Of a stretch of 64,000 nt of DNA, positions 49,728 to 59,040 are shown one piece after another (the stretch's first letter is position 1; each line of letters opens with the position of its first letter). Source of the stretch: Pseudomonadota bacterium (GTDB taxonomy: Bacteria; Pseudomonadota; Gammaproteobacteria; Pseudomonadales; Oceanobacteraceae); contig JAIXHJ010000001.1 of assembly GCA_030145845.1 (NCBI GenBank), positions 124,001 to 188,000 of the forward strand, in the 5' to 3' direction. A program made the position numbers and the translations under genes. The notes under the pieces are model-generated. The model did not search any database. It had not been told where the DNA came from and worked only from the letters and a program-made list of their open reading frames with translations.

Positions 49728-50504
49728 ATGAAATGGCATAACGTCAGCGTTACTGAAGCAGAAGAAATGCTGTATGACAGTGAAATTCTGGTGCTGGATA
49801 TGCGTGATTTCAGCGCCTATCTGCGTGGTCATCATCCCCGCGCCCTGCATCTGCATGAGCAGAATCTGCGTGCCTTGCTGAAACATACCGCGCGTTCGGT
49901 ACCGGTACTGATTTACTGCTACCACGGTCACCGCAGTCAGGATATGGCACAGCTGTTCAGTGATTTCGGCTTTACCAGCTGTTACAGCCTGGACGGTGGT
50001 TATGAAGCCTGGTTTCCGGCTATCCGCCGGCCGCAGAGCCCGTTGTCGGCAGAGCTGCAGCAGTGGCTGCTGGAGCAGGGCTTTTTCCCCGGCAATATTG
50101 ATCAGCGCGCGGGCAATAACGAAACCGCGCTGATGCAGCTGTGCCGTTGCGGTCATGAAGCCTTTGTCCGCGAACTGGTTATGGCCGGAGCGGGTCTTGA
50201 TCTGGTCAATAAAGACGGTAATAACGCCCTGTGGATGGCCTGTCAGAGTGGCTCAGAAGCCATTGTCCGCCTGCTGTTGGCCAACGACATCAATATGGAT
50301 CAGCAGAACGATCACGGGGCCACCGCGCTGATGTACGCTGCCTCTGCCGGCAACAGCCGTATGCTCAGACTGCTGCTGGAAGCCGGTGCGGATACCGGGC
50401 TGAGTACCGGCGACGATTTTTCTGCCCTGGATGTCGCTGCCACCCCTGAAACCCTGCGTCTGCTGCAGCATTGTACGCTGCCGGCTGACCGTCACGTTGC
50501 CTGA
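49728..50504 (+). CDS. rhdN: rhodanese-ankyrin fusion protein (RhdN-like)
   Basis: 258 residues. The N-terminal rhodanese domain (1-105) has catalytic Cys64 in the loop YCYHGHRSQ, as in GlpE/PspE-type sulfurtransferases. The C-terminal half has three ankyrin repeats (about 125-230; NNETALMQLCRCGHEAFVRELVMAGAGLD, then two more). It occupies the place of rhdN in A. vinelandii (nifQ-rhdN-grx5nif) and probably moves sulfane sulfur for cofactor assembly, with ankyrin repeats docking a partner. Confidence 0.88.
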   Translation: MKWHNVSVTEAEEMLYDSEILVLDMRDFSAYLRGHHPRALHLHEQNLRALLKHTARSVPVLIYCYHGHRSQDMAQLFSDFGFTSCYSLDGGYEAWFPAIRRPQSPLSAELQQWLLEQGFFPGNIDQRAGNNETALMQLCRCGHEAFVRELVMAGAGLDLVNKDGNNALWMACQSGSEAIVRLLLANDINMDQQNDHGATALMYAASAGNSRMLRLLLEAGADTGLSTGDDFSALDVAATPETLRLLQHCTLPADRHVA

Positions 50505-50514
50505 GGATTCTGTT

Positions 50515-50850
50515 ATGAGTACGGCTTCCATTGTCGAAATTATTGAAAAACAGATCGCCACTAATCCGGTGATTATTTATATGAAAGGCACACCGGATGC
50601 ACCGGAGTGCGGTTTTTCGGCGGCTGCTATCAAGGCACTGAAAGCGACCGCTGCCGAATTTTCTTTTGTGAACGTGCTGCAGGCACCGTCAATCCGTGAA
50701 CGTCTGCCCGCGGTGTCCGGCTGGCCGACGTTTCCGCAGCTGTATGTCAAAGGTGAACTGATCGGCGGCAGCGATATTGTGGTGTCGATGGCGGCAGACG
50801 GTTCACTGAAAGCGCTGTTACAGGAAGCCACGACCGCGGCGGCAGAGTGA
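50515..50850 (+). CDS. nif-linked monothiol glutaredoxin (CGFS type)
   Basis: 111 residues from ATG 50515. Single-Cys active site CGFS (Cys32) after YMKGTPDAPE, plus WPTFPQLYVKGELIGGSDIV: a Grx4/Grx5 protein that carries 2Fe-2S clusters. It corresponds to grx5nif of A. vinelandii by position. The next gene is BolA-like, a known partner family of CGFS glutaredoxins. Confidence 0.92.
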   Translation: MSTASIVEIIEKQIATNPVIIYMKGTPDAPECGFSAAAIKALKATAAEFSFVNVLQAPSIRERLPAVSGWPTFPQLYVKGELIGGSDIVVSMAADGSLKALLQEATTAAAE

Positions 50851-50859
50851 GGAAACAGG

Positions 50860-51129
50860 ATGGAAACGCAGGAAGTGATCAGCCGCATAAAAAATGCCCT
50901 GGCTGACCCGGAGGCAGACATCCGTGTGGACGGTGCCGACTGTAACTTTACCGCGCGGGTGATCAGCGAAAACTTTGCCGGTATGCGCCCGGTGCAACGT
51001 CAGCAGCAGATACTGCAGGCCTTTAAGGATGTGCTGGCCGATGGCCGTCTGCATGCCCTGACGGTGGATGCCGTGACGCCGGCGGAGTGGCAAGCCCGTT
51101 CTGCTGACGGGCTGACCCGGCTTGGCTGA
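50860..51129 (+). CDS. BolA-family protein
   Basis: 89 residues. The fold motif FAGMRPVQRQQQILQAFKDVL with VISENF and RLHALTVDAVTPAEW matches the BolA/IbaG family. BolA proteins form heterodimers with CGFS glutaredoxins around a 2Fe-2S cluster, and the gene starts 9 bases after the glutaredoxin stop. Likely an Fe-S trafficking pair dedicated to nitrogenase maturation. Confidence 0.88.
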   Translation: METQEVISRIKNALADPEADIRVDGADCNFTARVISENFAGMRPVQRQQQILQAFKDVLADGRLHALTVDAVTPAEWQARSADGLTRLG

Positions 51130-51137
51130 AAACTGTG

Positions 51138-51170
51138 TCAGCGCCGGTATACGAAGCTAACCGGCGCTGA
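51138..51170 (+). other. perfect stem-loop after the bolA-like gene
   Basis: TCAGCGCCGGT-(11 nt)-ACCGGCGCTGA: an 11-bp perfect stem without a T run, 8 bases after the BolA stop and before the NafY gene. Transcript stabiliser, processing site or weak terminator. Confidence 0.55.
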
Positions 51171-51203
51171 TAAATAACAACCGTCTCCGGAGGAGAATCA
51201 GTG

Positions 51204-51917
51204 ATGAGTGAGATGCCAACTATCAGCCGTGAGGCTGCTCTGCGGATTGCGATGGCCGCGCGGGCGATTCCTGATGTCAGTGTCGGTCAGCTGCTGGACA
51301 TTCTGGCCCGCCGTATTGAGGGCGATCTGACCGAAGACGCGCTGACGACCATTACCGTCACCGACCTGAAAACCGGTTTTGGCAGTGCCGATGGCGAGGA
51401 AGACGGTGAGGATATCAGCATGGGGCTGCCATCGATCAAGGAAGCCGTGCGTATTCTGTGGGGCGAAAGTGACGATGATGCCTTACCCCGGCCGGTACAG
51501 GAGGCGGCCGCGATGCCGGGTTCCATCCGCGTGGCGGTGGCATCCAATAACGGTGAAGTACTGAACGGGCATTTCGGTTCCTGTCTGCGTTTTCTGGTGT
51601 ATCAGCTCAGTGCGTCGGCCTGTGAGCTGATTGATATCCGGTCGGCACTGGAAGCTGATCTGGCGGAGGACCGTAATGCCTTCCGTGCCGGTCTGATCAA
51701 TGACTGTCAGGTGATGTATGTGCAGTCCATCGGCGGACCAGCGGCGGCGAAAGTGGTCCGTGCCGGTATTTATCCGATCAAACAGAAGGAATCCGCTGAT
51801 GCCCGTATTGTGCTGGCCCGGCTGCAGCAGGTGATGGAAAATTCACCACCGCCCTGGCTGGCAAAAATTCTGGGTGCCAGCGCCGAAGAACGCATCCGTT
51901 TCGCTCAGGAAGGCTGA
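51204..51917 (+). CDS. nafY: NafY-like FeMo-cofactor-binding protein
   Basis: 237 residues (ATG 51204; GTG 51201 possible) with GGAGGAG upstream. The N-terminal helical domain has ISREAALRIAMAARAIPDVSVGQLLDIL. From about residue 110 a NifX-type cofactor-binding domain follows, with SIRVAVASNNGEVLNGHFGSCLRFLVYQ (His in GHFGSC as cofactor ligand region) and the C-terminal ENSPPPWLAKILG. NafY holds FeMo-co and apo-dinitrogenase. A paralogue of NifY at 59266-59979 has the same two-domain layout; this copy is named nafY because NifY follows nifT. Confidence 0.82.
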   Translation: MSEMPTISREAALRIAMAARAIPDVSVGQLLDILARRIEGDLTEDALTTITVTDLKTGFGSADGEEDGEDISMGLPSIKEAVRILWGESDDDALPRPVQEAAAMPGSIRVAVASNNGEVLNGHFGSCLRFLVYQLSASACELIDIRSALEADLAEDRNAFRAGLINDCQVMYVQSIGGPAAAKVVRAGIYPIKQKESADARIVLARLQQVMENSPPPWLAKILGASAEERIRFAQEG

Positions 51918-52096
51918 AGCAGCAAACCGGTTGCATACATCCTGTTAATGACCGGCGCAGTGACGGTAACGTGACTGCGCCTTTCTTTTTCAGCCGCAGT
52001 GCCAGCTGTCAGCGGCGGTCAATAGTGAATATTCCCGGTAACTTTTCCTGCACACCTGTTTTCTGTCCGATTGTCAGGTTCAGCCTTGCGGCTGTG

Positions 52097-52112
52097 TGTC
52101 ATCTTCCATACA
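52097..52112 (+). promoter_or_regulatory. NifA upstream activator site for 52244 gene
   Basis: TGTCATCTTCCATACA, exact TGT-N10-ACA, about 106 bases upstream of the predicted start point. Confidence 0.7.
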
Positions 52113-52183
52113 AAATACCTTTGTCATGGCTGAGGTTCAGAATCAGCCCTTTGATTTTAAAGGGATTTTAAAAAAGCTGTATC

Positions 52184-52199
52184 CGGCAGGCTTCTTGCC
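52184..52199 (+). promoter_or_regulatory. sigma-54 promoter for the unknown gene at 52244
   Basis: CGGCAGGCTTCTTGCC: GG/GC with correct spacing and a CTTGC -12 box, 45 bases before the ATG. The only other content of the 51918-52243 gap is the NifA site. Confidence 0.7.
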
Positions 52200-52243
52200 A
52201 TGGAATAACTTCAGATAACCATCACACTGAACAGGAACTGACC

Positions 52244-52804
52244 ATGCTGCTCAATACATACAAAGAATCCGGCCTGCTGTTTTACATTAACTTTCTGGAG
52301 GCCAGCGAAGACGGCAGTGCTTCTGCCTACCGCGGTGATCTGGTGCTGGTACCGGGCGAAGTCGGTGATGATAAAGGCCATACCAAACCACCGAAAGAAG
52401 TACTGCGCGAAGCCGTTATTCTGGCGGGTGACAAAATCGATATGCTGATGGGCAGCCTCGACAAAATGGCTTCGCTGCCACTGCTGCTGGAACGCTACGC
52501 CGATGATTTTTCTGCTGATATGAAATGTATTCTGTTTGTGGTGAATCTGACCAATCCGGTACAGGTTGAGGTGAATGGGGTTAACCTGATTCTGATTCCG
52601 CTGGTGCAGGGCGTGCCATGGAACGAAGCAATGGAAGAGCTGGCGCTGGAAAAAAGCGATTTCAAAGGCCAGTCAAAATCAGGCAAGCTGGAAACCATGT
52701 ATAGCGAACTGAAGAGCTACAGACCAAAATATCCGTCCGCCACCCTGGAAGAAGCACTGAGCTTTACCAACAACGCGGTGCGCGAGATTCATGGCGCTGT
52801 CTGA
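52244..52804 (+). CDS. uncharacterised nif-regulated protein
   Basis: 186 residues, family not recognised. No signal peptide or membrane segment. It begins LLNTYKESGLLFYINFLEASEDGS and has a hydrophobic central segment (KCILFVVNLTNPVQVEVNGVNLILIPLVQ) suited to beta-strands, then a charged helical C-terminus. It is preceded by its own NifA site and sigma-54 promoter and followed by a bidirectional terminator, so it is a monocistronic member of the nif regulon. It is convergent with the SIR2-like gene. Function unknown; likely tied to nitrogenase activity or protection. Confidence 0.8.
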   Translation: MLLNTYKESGLLFYINFLEASEDGSASAYRGDLVLVPGEVGDDKGHTKPPKEVLREAVILAGDKIDMLMGSLDKMASLPLLLERYADDFSADMKCILFVVNLTNPVQVEVNGVNLILIPLVQGVPWNEAMEELALEKSDFKGQSKSGKLETMYSELKSYRPKYPSATLEEALSFTNNAVREIHGAV

Positions 52805-52853
52805 TAAAACCTGACTGAATGAGCTGCGTTATCTCCTGCGGCTCAGACTGACA

Positions 52854-52884
52854 TAAAAATGCCCGCTGAGCGCGGGCATTTTTA
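52854..52884. terminator. bidirectional rho-independent terminator
   Basis: TAAAAATGCCCGC-TGAGC-GCGGGCATTTTTA between the two convergent genes. Confidence 0.92.
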
Positions 52885-52896
52885 TGGTTTGACCGG

Positions 52897-53748
52897 TTAT
52901 CCAGCCTGGGCCAGCGTGCCGTCCATCAGCTCCTGCCAGCCGGCATTCACAATCACCAGGCCTTTCTTATCGCAATAGCGCTTTTCCTTATCCGTTGCAT
53001 CGGGCAACAGTACCCAGCCGGCCGGTTCGGCGGCAGCATAAATAATATCGCTGAGCACCATGCGCTCCGTATCACGCAGCATGCGCAGGCCGCAGAACAG
53101 GTACTGTTTACCCTGGCGGTAGTCTTTAAGGAATGCGGGGATGGCGAAGCCACCCATCAGTTCGGTGATATAATCGACATAGTCAGCATCGGAAGCAATG
53201 TAGTTGGCTTCCGGTTTCGGCGATCCCATCGGCTTGAACAGTACCGGTAATGAGCTGTCCACTTCCTGCTGGCTGATTTCACGGTATTCACCACTGTAAT
53301 ACTGATAAAGACGGAAGCGGTAATCGCTGCCGGCGATGCGGGCAACACCAACAATCAGCGTATGTGGACGGTCAGCATAAAAATCCTGTAATTGGGTGTC
53401 GCGGTTAATGTCGACAATATAAGGCAGGTTCTGCTCTGCCAGCCAGCGGTGAAAAACAGAAGGCGTCCATTCCGTTTCGCCGTAGGTGGTGTTAAGAAAG
53501 CGCTCGATAAACTTACGGCCTTTTTTGTTTTCCAGATTCATTGCCGCACGCGGAAATTCATACATCAGCCTGGGTGCCATGGGCTTACCGTCATTCATGG
53601 CCAGAATCAGGCTGTCACTGTCGGCCGGTATGGCATCGCCGGTGGCTTTAGCGGTGACTCCGGACAGGGTATCAGCCCCGATATAAGGGACGATCTTTCC
53701 ACTGCGGATACCTTCTCTGAGTGTTGTCAGCAGCTCTGAACTGGCCAT
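52897..53748 (-). CDS. SIR2-like (SIR2_2) domain protein upstream of nifH
   Basis: 283 residues. The N-terminus LREGIRSGKIVPYIGADTL resembles the NAD-binding start of SIR2_2 domains. Further landmarks are NLPYIVDINRDTQLQDFYA (equivalent of the TTNYD segment) and VLFKPMGSPKPEANYIASDADYVDYI (like the HGS motif, but His is replaced by Met in PMGS). That change would cost deacetylase activity if the alignment holds. SIR2_2 proteins often cleave or bind NAD. The gene lies between nafY and nifH on the opposite strand, with a weak possible sigma-54 promoter. Role in nitrogen fixation unknown. Confidence 0.7.
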   Translation of the reverse strand: MASSELLTTLREGIRSGKIVPYIGADTLSGVTAKATGDAIPADSDSLILAMNDGKPMAPRLMYEFPRAAMNLENKKGRKFIERFLNTTYGETEWTPSVFHRWLAEQNLPYIVDINRDTQLQDFYADRPHTLIVGVARIAGSDYRFRLYQYYSGEYREISQQEVDSSLPVLFKPMGSPKPEANYIASDADYVDYITELMGGFAIPAFLKDYRQGKQYLFCGLRMLRDTERMVLSDIIYAAAEPAGWVLLPDATDKEKRYCDKKGLVIVNAGWQELMDGTLAQAG

Positions 53749-53840
53749 AAGGATTACCTCTCTGCATTTACTGAGTTGTTGTAAAAGCAGATACCTTCAA
53801 GAACCAAGCCACTTCTGCGTTCTGTTGCGGCGCGGGTGCT

Positions 53841-53856
53841 GGCTTTTATTCTGCCT
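53841..53856 (-). promoter_or_regulatory. possible sigma-54 promoter for the SIR2-like gene
   Basis: Minus strand AGGCAGAATAAAAGCC has GG and GC at -24/-12 spacing but a poor AAGC -12 box. It is about 93 bases upstream of the ATG. No good NifA site within 200 bases except the nifH one further off. Confidence 0.3.
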
Positions 53857-54178
53857 GGTCCGGCCTGGGGAAGAGGTGGATTCATCTGCCTAACAGTATG
53901 AATTTAATGAGGTATTTTATTTTCTGCGCAGAACCGAGCGTAGTCATGGTGCAGGTTAAGCAGGGTTTCTGCTGTGCGGCGGACATCACAGACGACAGTT
54001 TTTGGCGCCTTTACGACAAACGGTGGGCAGCGGCCGGTAATTATTTTCTGCGGTTGTGCCGGCTGCTTTTATGCGTCTTCCTTCGTGCGTCGCAGACGGT
54101 GGTTTTACATCTTCAGTCAGATGTTTATCCGGCCGCTGTCTGTGGTCGAAAAAGCAGTGGCAGCCGTGTGCCGGATGT

Positions 54179-54194
54179 TGTTGGTAGTAAGACA
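54179..54194 (+). promoter_or_regulatory. NifA upstream activator site for nifH
   Basis: TGTTGGTAGTAAGACA, exact TGT-N10-ACA, about 132 bases upstream of the predicted nifH start point. Confidence 0.8.
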
Positions 54195-54207
54195 TCGCCC
54201 GGTTTTT

Positions 54208-54228
54208 TGTCGGGTAAGAAACCCTACA
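54208..54228. repeat. inverted repeat in the nifH upstream region
   Basis: TGT-C-GGGT-AAGAA-ACCC-T-ACA: a TGT...ACA palindrome with 15 rather than 10 spacer bases, 14 bases after the canonical NifA site. Possibly a second regulator site; not a standard NifA element. The rest of the 53749-54431 gap holds only the promoters listed. Confidence 0.4.
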
Positions 54229-54291
54229 TTTTAAAAGTGTTAAAAAATAAATAAGCTTAAAAAACAATGGCTTAAGTATCTTCATGATGGC

Positions 54292-54307
54292 TGGCACAGG
54301 CCCTGCA
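54292..54307 (+). promoter_or_regulatory. sigma-54 promoter for nifHDK
   Basis: TGGCACAGGCCCTGCA, a strong -24/-12 match. Predicted start near 54318, giving a leader of about 114 bases before nifH. Confidence 0.9.
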
Positions 54308-54419
54308 GAAGACCCGTTGTGATACAGGCAGCCCGCTGTTGCAGTGTAAGGCACCTGTCATCCATTGCCCCTGGTTTCATGGATTCCGGAGGCAAAGGTC
54401 CTCGCCTGGAAAATTATAG

Positions 54420-55310
<891 letters not shown>

Positions 55311-55329
55311 GCGTAAGCTTTTCCTTCAG

Positions 55330-55362
55330 GCCGCCGCAGCCAGGCAGAGGGTTGCGGCAGGC
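55330..55362 (+). other. stem-loop between nifH and nifD
   Basis: GCCGCCGCAGCC pairs imperfectly with GGTTGCGGCAGGC across a short loop. Likely stabilises or separates the abundant nifH message from nifDK. Confidence 0.5.
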
Positions 55363-55459
55363 TGATCGGGATGGCGCGGATTAGTGCCATCGGAACCCGG
55401 TGAATGTTCTCCCGTCATTCAACCGGTCTGTTACCCGTTAATAATTTAGGAGGCCCACC

Positions 55460-56938
55460 ATGGCCATGTCACGCGATGAAGTTGAATCCTTGATTCAGGA
55501 AGTGCTTGAGGTTTATCCGGAAAAAGCCCAGAAAAACCGTGCCAAGCACCTGAGTCCGAATGATCCTTCTCTGGAGCAGTCCAAGAAGTGTATCACCTCC
55601 AACAAAAAATCCCTGCCGGGTGTTATGACCATCCGTGGTTGTGCGTATGCCGGTTCCAAAGGTGTGGTATGGGGTCCGATCAAGGACATGATCCATATTT
55701 CACACGGTCCTGTCGGTTGTGGCCAATACAGCCGTGCCGGTCGCCGTAATTATTATATCGGTACCACAGGTGTTAACACCTTTGTGACCATGAACTTTAC
55801 GTCTGACTTCCAGGAAAAAGACATCGTATTCGGTGGCGACAAAAAACTCGCCAAACTGATCGATGAAATCGAAACCCTGTTCCCGCTGAATAAGGGTATT
55901 TCCATTCAGTCAGAGTGTCCGATCGGTCTGATCGGTGATGACATCGAAGCGGTGGCGAAGAAGAAAACCGAAGAGCACGGTAAAACCGTGGTGCCGGTCC
56001 GCTGTGAAGGTTTCCGTGGTGTGTCTCAGTCGCTGGGTCACCATATTGCCAATGATGCGGTGCGCGACTGGGTTCTGGGAGCGCGTGACGAAGACAACAG
56101 TTTTGCTGTCAGTGACTACGACGTTGCCATTATCGGTGACTACAACATTGGTGGTGATGCCTGGTCTTCCCGTATTCTGCTGGAAGAAATGGGTCTGCGC
56201 GTTGTCGCTCAGTGGTCCGGTGACGGTTCCATTGCAGAAATGGAACTGACGCCGAAGGTTAAACTGAACCTGGTGCACTGCTACCGTTCCATGAACTACA
56301 TTTCCCGCCACATGGAAGAGAAGTACAAGATTCCGTGGATGGAATACAACTTCTTTGGCCCGACCAAGACCATCGAGTCGCTGCGCAAGATCGCCGCACA
56401 GTTTGACGAAACCATTCAGCAGAAATGTGAAGAAGTGATCGCCAAATACAAACCGGAATGGGAAGCCGTTGTGGCTAAATTCCGTCCGCGTCTGGAAGGC
56501 AAACGCGTCATGCTGTACATCGGTGGTCTGCGTCCACGCCATGTTATCGGCGCTTATGAAGATCTGGGTATGGAAGTGGTTGGTACCGGTTATGAATTCG
56601 GTCACAACGATGACTACGACCGTACCCTGAAAGAAATGGGTGATTCCACTCTGCTGTATGACGATGTGACTGGCTACGAATTCGAAGAATTCGTGAAGAA
56701 GGTCAAGCCAGATCTGATCGGCTCCGGCATCAAGGAAAAATACATCTTCCAGAAAATGGGCGTGCCTTTCCGTCAGATGCACTCCTGGGATTATTCCGGT
56801 CCTTACCATGGCTTTGATGGTTTCGCCATCTTCGCCCGCGATATGGATATGACCCTGAATAATCCATGCTGGAAAGTACTGACTGCACCGTGGAAAAAAG
56901 CAGCAGCGGAAGCTGATGTTGTGGCAGCTTCTGCCTGA
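55460..56938 (+). CDS. nifD: nitrogenase molybdenum-iron protein alpha chain NifD
   Basis: 492 residues. P-cluster ligands in [24 protein letters not shown] and [12 protein letters not shown]. FeMo-cofactor ligands are the Cys in [10 protein letters not shown] and the His in [21 protein letters not shown] and [15 protein letters not shown] are also typical. Ribosome-binding site TTAGGAGG. The residues needed for a Mo nitrogenase are all present. Confidence 0.99.
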   Translation: MAMSRDEVESLIQEVLEVYPEKAQKNRAKHLSPNDPSLEQSKKCITSNKKSLPGVMTIRGCAYAGSKGVVWGPIKDMIHISHGPVGCGQYSRAGRRNYYIGTTGVNTFVTMNFTSDFQEKDIVFGGDKKLAKLIDEIETLFPLNKGISIQSECPIGLIGDDIEAVAKKKTEEHGKTVVPVRCEGFRGVSQSLGHHIANDAVRDWVLGARDEDNSFAVSDYDVAIIGDYNIGGDAWSSRILLEEMGLRVVAQWSGDGSIAEMELTPKVKLNLVHCYRSMNYISRHMEEKYKIPWMEYNFFGPTKTIESLRKIAAQFDETIQQKCEEVIAKYKPEWEAVVAKFRPRLEGKRVMLYIGGLRPRHVIGAYEDLGMEVVGTGYEFGHNDDYDRTLKEMGDSTLLYDDVTGYEFEEFVKKVKPDLIGSGIKEKYIFQKMGVPFRQMHSWDYSGPYHGFDGFAIFARDMDMTLNNPCWKVLTAPWKKAAAEADVVAASA

Positions 56939-56958
56939 TCCCTGGTGTTGAAGGTTAG

Positions 56959-56981
56959 CGGATACGTATAACGCGTATCCG
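56959..56981 (+). other. stem-loop between nifD and nifK
   Basis: CGGATACG-tataacg-CGTATCCG, perfect 8-bp stem followed by TTTAAAAAA, in a 102-base gap that is tighter in many diazotrophs. Could adjust NifD:NifK output. Confidence 0.55.
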
Positions 56982-57040
56982 TTTAAAAAATCCCATTTAC
57001 CCGCCGGACCACAGATTAGTGGCGCGGGAGGAGGACTGTC

Positions 57041-58612
57041 ATGAGTCAGCAAGTTGATAACATCAAGCCAAGCTATCCGCTGTTCCGCGAAGACGAATAC
57101 AAGGATATGCTGGCCAACAAGAAAGCATCATTCGAAGAAGCCCACAGTCAGGAAAAGATTGATGAAACTTTTCTGTGGACCACGACGGAAGAATACAAGG
57201 AACTGAACTTTCAGCGTGAAGCCCTGACGGTTAACCCGGCTAAGGCCTGTCAGCCACTGGGTGCTGTGCTGTGTTCTCTCGGTTTCGAAAAAACCATGCC
57301 CTACGTTCATGGCTCTCAGGGCTGTGTGGCTTACTTCCGAACCTACTTCAACCGTCATTTCAAGGAGCCGATCGCCTGTGTATCCGACTCTATGACCGAA
57401 GACGCAGCAGTATTCGGTGGTCAGCAGAATATGAAAGATGGTCTGGAAAACTGTAAAGCGATTTACAAGCCGGACATGATTGCCGTATCGACTACCTGTA
57501 TGGCTGAGGTGATTGGTGATGACCTGAATGCCTTCATTAACAACTCCAAAAAAGAAGGTCATATACCGGAAGAATACCCGACTCCGTTTGCTCATACCCC
57601 AAGCTTCGTTGGCAGCCATGTCACTGGCTGGGACAACATGTTTGAAGGGATTGCCCGCTATTTCACCCTGAATAACATGGAAGACAAGGAAGTCGGCAAG
57701 AGCGGTAAGCTGAATCTGGTGCCGGGTTTCGAAACCTATCTCGGTAACTTCCGCGTGATCAAACGCATGATGAAAGAAATGGATGTTGATTTCACGCTGC
57801 TGTCTGATCCGGAAGAAGTGCTGGATACACCGGCTGATGGTCAGTTCCGCATGTACGCCGGCGGTACCACACAGGATGAAATGAAAGCAGCCCCGAATGC
57901 GCTGAACACCATTATGCTGCAGCCGAACCAGCTGGTGAAAACCACTAAGTTCGTGAAAAACACCTGGAACCACGGCGTACCGGATCTGAAAATCCCGATG
58001 GGTCTGGCCTGGACTGATGATTTCCTGATGAAAGTCAGCGAGATTACCGGCAAACCGATTCCGGCCAGTCTGGAAAAAGAGCGTGGTCGTCTGGTGGATA
58101 TGATGACGGACTCTCACACCTGGCTGCACGGCAAGAAGTTTGCCCTGTGGGGTGACCCGGACTATGTGGAAGGCATGACACATTTCCTGCTGGAACTGGG
58201 TGCAGAACCGACTCATATTCTGTGCAACAACGCCAACAAGCGCTGGAAAAAAATGATGGATGCCATGCTGGCGGAATACCCGCAGGGCAGTGACTGTGAA
58301 GTTCATATCGGTAAAGACCTGTGGCATATGCGCTCGCTGGTATTCACCAATAAGCCGGACTTTATGATCGGTAACTCCTACGGAAAATTTATTCAGCGCG
58401 ATACCCTTTACAAAGGTAAAGAGTTCGAAGTGCCGCTGATCCGTATCGGCTTCCCGATTTTCGACCGTCACCACCTGCACCGTCAGACCACGCTGGGTTA
58501 CGAAGGCGCCATGCAGGTGCTGACCACGCTGGTGAACTCGGTGCTGGAGCGTCTCGATGAAGAGACCCGGGGGATGCAGACTACGGACTATAACTACGAC
58601 TTAGTGCGTTAA
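57041..58612 (+). CDS. nifK: nitrogenase molybdenum-iron protein beta chain NifK
   Basis: 523 residues, the long gammaproteobacterial form. P-cluster ligands in NPAKACQPLGA, GSQGCVAYFRTYFNRHF and VSTTCMAEVIGDDL. The N-terminal extension (YPLFREDEYKDMLANKK) contacts NifD. GGAGG ribosome-binding site. Forms the alpha2-beta2 dinitrogenase with NifD. Confidence 0.99.
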   Translation: MSQQVDNIKPSYPLFREDEYKDMLANKKASFEEAHSQEKIDETFLWTTTEEYKELNFQREALTVNPAKACQPLGAVLCSLGFEKTMPYVHGSQGCVAYFRTYFNRHFKEPIACVSDSMTEDAAVFGGQQNMKDGLENCKAIYKPDMIAVSTTCMAEVIGDDLNAFINNSKKEGHIPEEYPTPFAHTPSFVGSHVTGWDNMFEGIARYFTLNNMEDKEVGKSGKLNLVPGFETYLGNFRVIKRMMKEMDVDFTLLSDPEEVLDTPADGQFRMYAGGTTQDEMKAAPNALNTIMLQPNQLVKTTKFVKNTWNHGVPDLKIPMGLAWTDDFLMKVSEITGKPIPASLEKERGRLVDMMTDSHTWLHGKKFALWGDPDYVEGMTHFLLELGAEPTHILCNNANKRWKKMMDAMLAEYPQGSDCEVHIGKDLWHMRSLVFTNKPDFMIGNSYGKFIQRDTLYKGKEFEVPLIRIGFPIFDRHHLHRQTTLGYEGAMQVLTTLVNSVLERLDEETRGMQTTDYNYDLVR

Positions 58613-58628
58613 TCGGTCTACCTGCGTT

Positions 58629-58714
58629 GGCAGAGCTTTGTTGAAAATGGCTTCGGGATACTCATTTAGGACAACTAAACTCCGTTCCCTCAGCCATTTT
58701 CACCTCGCTCTGCC
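58629..58714. repeat. long imperfect inverted repeat between nifK and nifT
   Basis: GGCAGAGC...TGAAAATGGCT at the left is answered by AGCCATTTTCA...GCTCTGCC at the right, with a smaller nested hairpin (TTTAG-gacaa-CTAAA) in the middle. The 86-base element resembles dispersed intergenic repeats of marine Gammaproteobacteria and could form a large RNA hairpin at the end of nifK. The rest of the gap (58613-59040) has no gene I recognise and no sigma-54 promoter. Confidence 0.65.
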
Positions 58715-59040
58715 TGCCTCGGAAAACGACCTTGAAGCGGTAATAAATAAATATTTTTTATCGCGGTTATGTTTGTAGGGTGCGCCCCAGTTTGCAGAGT
58801 GTTCACCGTCTGCACGCTGGGTTTACCCACCGCATGTAAAAAATAAATACCAGCGACAGGCAATGTGATCCGGAGCCTGCGGCTGATATCCCGGACCTGC
58901 CAGTCGTTCCACAAGATGTGGCTGGTGGGTTTGACCGCTTTTGTTTTACCGGATTATTTTGACCTTATTGCTCAGGTCATAACAGGAATTCTCCACCGTC
59001 TGATGGTGTCAGCGGTGAATAAAAACTTGCGGAGAGCGTC

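Noticed and set aside
53898..54254. 118-codon open frame upstream of nifH
   Set aside because: No ribosome-binding site, cysteine- and arginine-rich composition without a family, and it spans the nifH activator site.
55910..57052. 380-codon minus-strand frame across nifD
   Set aside because: Antisense shadow of nifD with low-complexity His/Phe-rich translation; no start signal.
57128..58480. 450-codon minus-strand frame across nifK
   Set aside because: Antisense shadow of nifK, same reasons.
58613..59040. A sigma-54 promoter for nifT
   Set aside because: TGGC-containing sites at 58628 and 58918 lack a GC at the -12 position.
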